Shown: positions 32,480 through 38,628 of the stretch, piece after piece | Layout: each line of letters opens with the position of its first letter | Position numbering within the stretch: the stretch's first letter is position 1 | Origin: Candidatus Polarisedimenticolia bacterium | GTDB lineage: Bacteria; Acidobacteriota; Polarisedimenticolia; Gp22-AA2; AA152 | Length of the DNA stretch: 38,628 bases | Assembly: GCA_035764505.1 (NCBI GenBank) | Contig: DASTZC010000019.1 | Span: forward strand, 1-38,628 | Direction: 5' to 3' | Program-made: the position numbers and the translations under genes | Notes under the pieces: model-generated | Database searches by the model: none | Seen by the model: only the letters and a program-made list of their open reading frames with translations | What the model was told of the DNA's origin: nothing

Positions 32480-33508
32480 ATGGATCGATGCGCGCGCCGT
32501 GCGCTGCGATTCACGGGGAGCCTAGACTTCCTCAACTTTCTTCCGGCGTGCCTGATACCGGGATTTGCCTGTGGCATGCTGCTCTATTCCAACGAGCGGC
32601 TTTGGCCGGTGGTCTTCGCGGTGGTTCTTTCCATCAGCTCGAAGCTCATTTTCCGCGCCCCCGTGGGCAACGGTCACATCTTCAATCCGTCGAACCTGGG
32701 TGTCGGGGCAACGCTCGTCCTGCCTCCCGAGGTCTCCTTCGCGCCACCCTACCACTTCACCGAGAACGTCACCGGCCTCTGGGATCTCGGGATTCCCATG
32801 ATCGTCCTCGTCTCAGGCATCATTATCCATGCATTGTTCACCGGGCGTCTGCCTCTGGTGGCCGGGTGGGTCGGCGGCTTCATCCTGCAGGGGGTCGCTC
32901 GCGCCATAGTCGGCGGCACACCTTTTTTCGTTCCGCTGACCAGCGCCGCGTTCATCATCTTCACGCTCTACATGATTCCCGACTCGGCCACCACACCTCT
33001 CAAGCCAGGACGTCAGGCATTGTTTGGATTTTCCGTGGCAATCGTCTACGGCCTCTTGCAAACGCTGCACGTGGTCTTCGGACTCTTCTACGCGTTGCTG
33101 ATAGTCGCCGCCGCTCGCGGCGTATCGTTGCATGCCTTCCACTCGTGGCGCAGATTTCTAGAGGTATCCGGCGCAGCGAAACCTGCTGCCGAACCGGTCG
33201 ACCTGCACAGGAGTACCTCGCGGCATTCCCGCAAACTCCATGGGGCTTCTTCAGGCGGAAGAGCGCGCCGCTTCGAGGTTCCGCATCAGTTCCTTGACGA
33301 AGGGCGTGTCGTGGCTCCACAGCACGAACAGTTGGTCGGTCGGACGCGTCAGCGCGACGTACATCAACGCCCGGCCGTCATCACCCTGCAAATCCTCCGC
33401 CGCAACGAGGATCACCGCCTTGGCCTGAAGGCCCCGCGCGTCATGAATGGTCCTGACGTTAACAGTCAGGCTGCACCTGTCGAGCTCGGCGGCGATCCGA
33501 TCGCGTAA
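32480..33508 (+). pseudogene. Truncated UnbU/RnfD-like membrane protein gene
   Basis: Residues from about 12 to 230 of this frame form six or so membrane helices with LIFRAPVGNGHIFNPSNLGVGATLVL. That asparagine- and glycine-rich segment is typical of the NQR2/RnfD/RnfE family, especially UnbU-type proteins. The expected first two or three helices are absent: the similarity begins at the junction with the ABC-F remnant. After about 33170 the sequence becomes polar, and from 33251 the frame is simply antisense to the helicase gene. I therefore treat the gene as broken at its 5' end and probably at its 3' end. It may still be translated. UnbU relatives often accompany UnbV/CRTAC1-like proteins such as the one at 19159. 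Confidence 0.6.
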
Positions 33509-34951
33509 AGAGTTCTTCACGCAGAGCACCATGATTTCCTGGGCGGCAAGGTGATCTGCGCCATTCAGGAGATCGCTGACGATCTCCACGCAACGACTGA
33601 TCTGCGCATCCTGATTGGCGGCCTGGATGATGACAGGCCACGCGCCCAACCGCGCGCAGTTCTCGCGACGGAGGGCGATAGCGTGGGGCAGGTCATCGTC
33701 GCCCGCAGATTCCGCCACCCCGAAACTCCATGCAGCTGAAACGATCTCGCGAGTGTTGCGGTAGTTGAGCGTGAGCCGTTTCGTGCGCCCCTGCGCCTTT
33801 ACGCCGACCTTGCTCCAGTTAGGCAGTTTGGAGCGATAGAGGTTCTGGCTGACATCGTAGGCGATGATCAGGGTACCGTCCGCCGGCTCCTTGAGCGCGA
33901 GCACGGCGCTCTGGAACCAAGAGGCGGGGAAATCCTGGCCTTCGTCGATCAGCACAGCGTCGTATTTTCCTGAGTCGCCGCGGCCGGATTCGACGATGGA
34001 GAGCAAACCCCGGCCGAAAGCGTCCATGTCGTTGAGCTCAGCGGGGGCACCCTGCATGCGGCCCCAGACACCGAAGGTGTGAACCGCGATGTTTGCGTGA
34101 CGTTTCAAGGTCATCGCGAGATAGTGTTGCAGTGTACGGTTGAAGCAGAGCATGAGTACGGACCTGTTCGATTCGGCCAGAAGTCTTGCTGCCGCGATGA
34201 GAACGATCGTTTTGCCCGAGCCGGGCACGCCATAAATGATGCGGTGGCCCGAACCGAGCTGGCGGGCCACTCTTTCCTGCTCGAGGTCAAGCACGTCGAC
34301 TGAGAGCTTCGGTGGTTTGTCGCCGAACAGGGAACCAGTTTCGACGCGGCTTGCGGGGCTGACGACCGAGCGGATTGCGCGCATACGCTTCGGCGGGATC
34401 GGGACGACGGGGATATGCGGCGGCACGGCGCCCTTGAGCGCAGCCATCAGCGCGGGTGGATCACCGGCAACTGCATCGAACTCGTCGGCGCAGAGCGTCT
34501 CACCTCCCGGGAACAGCTGCGCCCACACACTGGCATCGAGATCCGCGCGGCGCATGGACGTCATGATGGCGAGATGGCCGAATGCGAACGAAAAATGGCG
34601 GTCACGCTTCAGTTCGGCCGCAGAGGGATGCGTTTGACAGGTGTTCATGAGGTCGCGCATGTAGGCGAGTGCCTGACGGGACGGGTGGGGCTGATCCTGC
34701 CGGCTGCCTCCCTGCGTGTATGCGATGTGATGCGTGTCGACATTCGTGATCGCTTTCAGCGGGATCCCCTTTACTTCGATCACGATGACACCGATCGTGG
34801 GAGCGATGACGATGAAGTCTGGAAAGCGGCGGCGGATCACCGGCTCGTAGTAGACGACCACATCGTCGGGCAGGGACTGCAGTGCGGCAAAGACACGGCG
34901 TTCGCCCTGCGACGCTCCGTCAGGCAGGAATTCAGGAATCATTTCCGCCAA
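33251..34951 (-). CDS. NERD-domain nuclease/helicase, UvrD-like (SF1)
   Basis: 566 residues. The N-terminal NERD domain (about 12-130) opens MAEMIPEFLPDGASQGERRVFAAL and contains PDFIVIAPTIGVIVIEVKG, a PD-(D/E)XK-like nuclease core. The SF1 helicase part has Walker A GVPGSGKT (about 241-248), Walker B LIDEGQDF (about 332-339), LNYRNT, RTIHDARGLQAKAVILV and YVALTRPTDQLFVL. It probably unwinds and cuts DNA, in repair or in defence against foreign DNA. Homologues often lie in mobile regions. The start is TTG at 34951, chosen because relatives begin with a similar MAxMIP. The ATG at 34942 is the alternative. Neither has a strong Shine-Dalgarno. Confidence 0.92.
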   Translation of the reverse strand: MAEMIPEFLPDGASQGERRVFAALQSLPDDVVVYYEPVIRRRFPDFIVIAPTIGVIVIEVKGIPLKAITNVDTHHIAYTQGGSRQDQPHPSRQALAYMRDLMNTCQTHPSAAELKRDRHFSFAFGHLAIMTSMRRADLDASVWAQLFPGGETLCADEFDAVAGDPPALMAALKGAVPPHIPVVPIPPKRMRAIRSVVSPASRVETGSLFGDKPPKLSVDVLDLEQERVARQLGSGHRIIYGVPGSGKTIVLIAAARLLAESNRSVLMLCFNRTLQHYLAMTLKRHANIAVHTFGVWGRMQGAPAELNDMDAFGRGLLSIVESGRGDSGKYDAVLIDEGQDFPASWFQSAVLALKEPADGTLIIAYDVSQNLYRSKLPNWSKVGVKAQGRTKRLTLNYRNTREIVSAAWSFGVAESAGDDDLPHAIALRRENCARLGAWPVIIQAANQDAQISRCVEIVSDLLNGADHLAAQEIMVLCVKNSLRDRIAAELDRCSLTVNVRTIHDARGLQAKAVILVAAEDLQGDDGRALMYVALTRPTDQLFVLWSHDTPFVKELMRNLEAARSSA

Positions 34952-35041
34952 GAGACCATCCCTAATGAGGTCGACTGCGGCCAGCTCCCGCCGCCGACAC
35001 GATCCTTGATGTCGCCCTGCCGATCGGCTCCATGCGCGCCG

Positions 35042-36421
35042 TCAGTCGCTGGACAGCCAACCCCCGGTGAATCCGGCGGCCCGAAGGCCATCGACGATAG
35101 GGGGACATTCCCGCATCAATCGCCACACGAGCCCCGTTCGGTGGTTCTCGATCATGACCACGATCGGACCTTCGTTGATGCCGAAGTGCCACGGCGATAC
35201 CCAACCATCCCGAAAGCCGCGGACGGGGAAGGTCGGATTGAACGTTGCCTTGAAGCCGTACTTGTGGACGCCTCCGACCTTCCAGCGCATGAAGTCCGTG
35301 ACCGTCGGCAGGACGATCTCCGGCGCGAACGGGAGCGAGGCGACCACGGCCCAGGGAGCGATCGTGCCGTCGTCGGGGCCATCCGGCACGCTGCGCGCGA
35401 GATAGTCGAAGAACTGCCGCTCGACCCCGTCGATCGTGAGCTTGACCTCCCCCGGTCCGTCGCTCGCGGTGAGGCCCCAGCAGAATTCACCATAGTGTGC
35501 GAAGCCGCCGGGATTGCGGATGGCGTACTGCTGGTGCACCAGGGTTGCACGCCGGCTGTTCTCGAAATAGTCGATCCCGTGTTCCCGCATGAAAGCGTCC
35601 TGGATGCCGCGGAAGTCGATCCACACATGAGAAAGCTGGTGCGTGAAGAGCGGTCCCGCATAGAGGAACTGCGTATCGTAGATGGTCTTCCATTCATAGG
35701 TCGACGCCCACGCCCGATAGCTCTCTGGGGAGAGAGGGTGGGTACGCGATGCGAGTCCGAGCACGTACAGCAGCAGCGCCTCGTCATACCCTTCCCACCG
35801 ATACGGCAGGAATCCGCTCTCCGGCTTCCATCCGTGGGTCACCGTGGCTCCGCCGTTGAGGGCCCATCGCCAATCGACGCGCGCATACAATCGATCGGCG
35901 AGGTCGCGGATCTCGCGCTCGGCCGGCGAATTCCCGTCGAAGTAGGCGGCGGCCGTCAGGATGCCGCCCATCAACAGGGCGGAGTCGATCGTTGACAACT
36001 CGCACTGCCAGGCGCGCGCGCCGGTCTGCATGTCGAGAAAGTGATAGTAGAACCCCTTGTACCCTGTCGCGTCGGGCTCCGGTCCCTGCCGGCTCCCCCA
36101 GAAAAACCGCAGCGTCTTTAGCGTGCGTTCCGCGGCCTCGGCGCGCGTGACGAGCCCGCGCTCCACGCCGACAGGGTAGGCGGTGAGCCCCAACCCCACC
36201 GCTGCGATGCTCGCGGGCCAGTTGGCGCATGTCTTGTCGAGCACTAATCCGTTGGTAGGGTTGGTCTCGTGCAGGAAGTAGCTGAACGCGTCGCGCTGGT
36301 TCGCATCGAGCATGCGCCAATCCGGGTCGACCGGACGGCCCGCCCGGCTCAGCCGCGCCTCGCGCGACCCGTTTGCGCCGGCCGCCGACGTCGATTGCAG
36401 GTTTTGCCCGGTGTCACGCAT
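35042..36421 (-). CDS. Glucoamylase-like family protein (PF10091/COG5368, GH144-type)
   Basis: 459 residues from the ATG at 36421. An alpha-toroid fold is indicated by DAFSYFLHETNPTNGLVLDK, ASIAAVGLGLTAYPVGVERG, RTLKTLRFFWGSRQG, GFYYHFLDMQTG, ELSTIDSALLMGGILTAAAYF, and YDEALLLYVLGLASRTHPL. These are family landmarks. Characterised relatives include endo-beta-1,2-glucanases, but the substrate here is not shown by the sequence. There is no clear signal peptide, which is odd because most members are exported. A 5' truncation or mis-set start is possible. The open frame extends to a TTG at 36460, also without a Shine-Dalgarno. Confidence 0.88.
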   Translation of the reverse strand: MRDTGQNLQSTSAAGANGSREARLSRAGRPVDPDWRMLDANQRDAFSYFLHETNPTNGLVLDKTCANWPASIAAVGLGLTAYPVGVERGLVTRAEAAERTLKTLRFFWGSRQGPEPDATGYKGFYYHFLDMQTGARAWQCELSTIDSALLMGGILTAAAYFDGNSPAEREIRDLADRLYARVDWRWALNGGATVTHGWKPESGFLPYRWEGYDEALLLYVLGLASRTHPLSPESYRAWASTYEWKTIYDTQFLYAGPLFTHQLSHVWIDFRGIQDAFMREHGIDYFENSRRATLVHQQYAIRNPGGFAHYGEFCWGLTASDGPGEVKLTIDGVERQFFDYLARSVPDGPDDGTIAPWAVVASLPFAPEIVLPTVTDFMRWKVGGVHKYGFKATFNPTFPVRGFRDGWVSPWHFGINEGPIVVMIENHRTGLVWRLMRECPPIVDGLRAAGFTGGWLSSD

Positions 36422-36568
36422 GGGACGGTCAAGCGCTGCCCCCTCGGCTCCGTCACGCAATCTTATGCCAGGTAGGGTCTTCTTGGGCAGTCTAGAGTAC
36501 GACGGCGTTACCTCATCCCTCCACCCTGGCGGACGAGCGCTGTCAACGGGCGGCGACCGGTGGATAGC

Positions 36569-36582
36569 ATACCCACGGGTAT
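36569..36582. promoter_or_regulatory. CsoR/CstR-like operator palindrome
   Basis: ATACCC-AC-GGGTAT is a perfect palindrome around two central bases and matches the G-tract type of operator bound by CsoR/FrmR/CstR family repressors. It overlaps a TATACT (36580-36585) that could be a -10 box. It lies 81 bases upstream of the ATG at 36663, so it probably controls that gene. No repressor of this family is encoded in the window. Confidence 0.45.
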
Positions 36583-36662
36583 ACTAAGTCGAAGGGTAGG
36601 ATAAGGACTTCCAAGCAGTTAAGTTGTCAGGGAAGCGGACCGAAAGGGGAAAGGAAACTTCC

Positions 36663-37073
36663 ATGAAGAGAATCGTAGGGTTGTGGATTGACCATCGGAA
36701 GGCCGTGATTGTGGTGGTCTCGGACAAAGGGGAAGAAACCAAGGAGATCGAATCGAATGTCGAAAAGCAGCCGGGACGGTTCGCAGGTAAACGCTCGACA
36801 GTCCCCTATGAATCGCAGAAGGTTCAAGCGGACGATAGCCGCGAGAGGGAGTTCACGAATCATCTGCAAGGCTACTACGATGAGGTCGTAGCGGCCATCC
36901 GCGACGCGGAATCGATTCTGATCTTTGGACCGGGTGAGGCAAAGGGCGAATTGAGGAAACGCCTCGAGAGGAACGAGCTCCATGGGCGAATCGTGGCCCT
37001 GGAAACAGTCGACAAGATGACAGATCGCCAGATCGCGGCGAAGGTTCGAGGGTACTTCCTAAAAGCAGAGTAG
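36663..37073 (+). CDS. Conserved hypothetical protein, possibly eRF1/pelota-like (baeRF-type)
   Basis: 136 residues. It opens MKRIVGLWIDHRKAVIVVVSDKGEETKEIESNVEK, followed by FTNHLQGYYDEVVAAIRDAESILIFGPGEAKGELRKRLERN and VALETVDKMTDRQIAAKVRGYF. The pattern of a short beta strand with WIDHRKA, then ILIFGPGEAK and a terminal DKMTDRQIA helix, is shared by many bacterial proteins of unknown function. It recalls the central domain of archaeo-eukaryotic release factors and Pelota. Function is not established. Start: ATG with ggggaaaggaaac upstream. A CsoR-like palindrome lies 81 bases before it. Confidence 0.82.
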   Translation: MKRIVGLWIDHRKAVIVVVSDKGEETKEIESNVEKQPGRFAGKRSTVPYESQKVQADDSREREFTNHLQGYYDEVVAAIRDAESILIFGPGEAKGELRKRLERNELHGRIVALETVDKMTDRQIAAKVRGYFLKAE

Positions 37074-37142
37074 AGAACGAGACCTGCCTCCAGCTTCCGA
37101 CGGGGCGAGGCTCTCACATTCCTCAACAAGGAGACCGAAGCC

Positions 37143-37241
37143 ATGGCCGCGAAACGAGTCCCAGATGGATTTCACCGGGTGACGCGATGCCATAGCGGTC
37201 GCCCCAAAACTGGTCGTTTGTTATGCAGGCGGCAGCCGTAG
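37143..37241 (+). pseudogene. Truncated start of a VOC/PhnB-like gene
   Basis: The frame has a good Shine-Dalgarno (acaaggagaccgaagcc) and begins MAAKRVPDGFHRVT, close to the opening of PhnB/VOC-type proteins (MAAKxIPxGYHTVTPYL). It then runs into unrelated codons and stops at 37239-37241 after 32 residues. The fold-forming part is absent. Confidence 0.4.
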
Positions 37242-37298
37242 CAGGCCGGCGCTCGGTTCGGGGGTCTCTGGCAAACACGGGATCGGGAGGACCTAAGG

Positions 37299-37691
37299 AT
37301 GGAGGAGAACGAAAAGCGTGTCCGCGCGTTCTACGAGTCGACGGCCCCAGGCCACCGCGAGGCGCTGCGGGGGATCCAGGCGCCGCACGTCATCTATGAC
37401 ATTCAGAAGGGGATGCCGGTCGGCGCCGGTCATTTCGAAGGGCTCGAGGACGTGCTCGAGCGCTTCCTGACGAGCTTCTACGGCGCATTCGATGTTCACT
37501 TCGACGCCGAGGAATTCATCACGGCCGGCTCGCAAGTGGTCGCCCTCGGCCGCATCGTGGGCAAGACTCGGAAGTCCGCCGTGCCGGTAGATGTACCGTT
37601 CGTCCACGTATGGACGGTCAGCGGCGGGTATCTGCGCCGGCTGCGCGCCTTCACCGACACGGCGCTTCTCTCCGCAGCCCTGAAGGAATGA
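37299..37691 (+). CDS. SnoaL-like (NTF2 fold) protein
   Basis: 130 residues. The opening helix KRVRAFYESTAPGHREALRGIQAPHVIYDI, the segment GAGHFEGLEDVLERFLTSFYGAFDVHF and the strand VVALGRIVGKTRKSAVPVDVPFVHVWTVSGGYLRRLRAFTDTA build the cone-shaped NTF2/SnoaL fold. Members are small-molecule isomerases, cyclases or binding proteins. The substrate is unknown here. Start: ATG with gggaggacctaagg upstream. It is convergent with the broken metallo-beta-lactamase-fold gene. Confidence 0.88.
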   Translation: MEENEKRVRAFYESTAPGHREALRGIQAPHVIYDIQKGMPVGAGHFEGLEDVLERFLTSFYGAFDVHFDAEEFITAGSQVVALGRIVGKTRKSAVPVDVPFVHVWTVSGGYLRRLRAFTDTALLSAALKE

Positions 37692-37785
37692 GCCGTGGGT
37701 GGCGTTCCTCCTCAACATGAAGTCTCGCCTATCCAGGGGCCAGGGACGCCATATTACCGGACAAGTCGGCGCTGAGAATGCGGAT

Positions 37786-38628
37786 CTATCGCTTGACCGC
37801 GCGTGCCGAGCTCCAGAGCGCCCACCCGGGATTGACGCGGTCCGGATAGATCTCCAGCATCCTGTCGTAGAGCTCTTGGGCCGTCTTGGTCGTTTCCGCC
37901 AGCCGGTCGAAATCGCGAATGTACTGACGGGTCTCTTCGATGATTCGGGGACTATCGTCGTTCTCGGGTCGCTTGTGCGATGCGACGACTGCGCGCGGGC
38001 TGAGCGACTCGATCTTGTCGAGGGCGGCGATCCACTCCCGCCGTGTCTGCGGGTTGGACTCGACGAGGTAGAGGTGGACGTCGTTGTAGGCGGCATCGCC
38101 GGCGACTACCAGCCCGATCGAAGGCACATGCAGGCACGTCGTAAGGTCCGTGTCGGTGTGACCCAGCTCGACGACCACCAGCTCATGCCCTTCGAGATCG
38201 AGGACATTTCCGTCGAGCTCCTCCGCGATGACCAGCCTGTCCGGAATCTGGCCTGGAAAACCCGCCTGCCACAGCTTCAGGATCTCCGGAGAGACGTTGA
38301 GGCGCATCACCTTCACCGTGCCCGGCGTTGCGACCGCTTTCGCACCTGGGAAGCGCTCGAGAAGAGTGCCTACTCCGAACCAATGGTCCCCATGACCATG
38401 CGTCAGGTAGATGGTCGTCAGGTTCTTTGCCCTTTGCGGCGACCCAATCGGCCAGACCATTGGCCTGTTTGACTGTCATGAAGGCATCGACCAGGACGGC
38501 GTCCCGCTTGCCATAGATGAGGGTCGACGCCATCGCCTGAAAACGTGCGTCTCTGACGCCCGGAGGCACGTCGGTCATGACAATGGGTATGCCAGGTGTC
38601 ACGAAAACGTCCCAGTTCAGATCGGTGT
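37786..38628 (-). pseudogene. MBL-fold metallo-hydrolase gene with a one-base frameshift (5' end at window edge)
   Basis: The upstream frame, open to the window edge, reads GIPIVMTDVPPGVRDARF, then LIYGKRDAVLVDAF and ends near VAAKGK. The next frame continues NLTTIYLTHGHGDHWFGVGTLLERFPGAKAV to a stop at 37786-37788. The shift is one base near 38425, where one extra G-C pair sits in aaagaacc. Zinc ligands are intact in HGHGDH, then ELGHTDTD and VAGDAAYND. The remainder (about 225 residues) resembles complete MBL-fold hydrolases, perhaps thiol- or lactone-acting. Without the extra base it would be one reading frame of about 280 residues, so a recent mutation or a sequencing error is likely. Confidence 0.8.

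Noticed and set aside
33170-33508. C-terminal part of the UnbU-like reading frame
   Set aside because: From 33251 onward it is antisense to the NERD-helicase gene and has no membrane helices, so it is read-through of an open shadow rather than real protein.

Overview
The window is GC-rich, gene-dense and bacterial. Most genes start from clear Shine-Dalgarno sites, and many neighbours are linked by ATGA-type overlaps. The gene set points to a GC-rich Gram-negative soil or sediment lineage. Acidobacteriota or a relative is my best guess: NtrC-type sigma-54 two-component pairs, a DUF3857 protein, a lipoprotein of the CRTAC1/UnbV type, an M28-PDZ-PD40 exopeptidase, small outer-membrane barrels and a DUF4388 protein. 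This placement is inferred from gene content only; no rRNA is present. I found no tRNA gene, CRISPR array or recognisable transposase.

Layout. (1) 1-5691, plus strand: the end of a heavy-metal P-type ATPase fused to a hemerythrin domain, a universal stress protein (USP), a GAF histidine kinase, its sigma-54 response regulator, and glyceraldehyde-3-phosphate dehydrogenase. The last four are tightly packed. (2) 5714-6193: a large imperfect inverted repeat, followed by a small orphan gene. (3) 6574-10415: an SRPBCC protein, a sigma-70 factor, two Hsp20 paralogues and a second USP. The second Hsp20 gene has a near-perfect sigma-54 promoter, and the second USP gene is bracketed by three copies of a hairpin repeat. 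(4) 10415-18241, minus strand: the exopeptidase fusion, a B12-binding radical SAM protein, an outer-membrane barrel and a DUF3857 protein. (5) 18427-23961: a DUF4388 protein and, on the minus strand, a coupled operon of kinase, sigma-54 regulator and CRTAC1-like lipoprotein. (6) 24249-28349: an oxidoreductase, a DUF5996 protein, a membrane thioredoxin-like protein whose first active-site cysteine codon is TGA (probable selenocysteine), a second barrel and a small membrane protein.

(7) 28574-36460: the tmRNA gene (ssrA) with its promoter, then a patchwork of intact and broken genes. These are a kinase-type N-terminal fragment, YaeQ, a GIY-YIG protein, an ABC-F ATPase, remnants of a second ABC-F gene and of an UnbU/RnfD-like gene, a NERD-helicase and a PF10091 glycosidase-like protein. 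(8) 36569-38628: a CsoR-like palindrome, a conserved hypothetical, a truncated VOC-like start, a SnoaL-like protein, and a metallo-beta-lactamase-fold gene with a one-base frameshift that runs off the window.

Shared theme. Stress and redox functions dominate the first 10 kb: metal export, di-iron sensing, USPs, small heat-shock proteins, GAPDH, and sigma-54 regulators alongside a sigma-54 promoter. The most notable single item is the probable selenoprotein at 26280-27092, which an ordinary gene caller would split in two.
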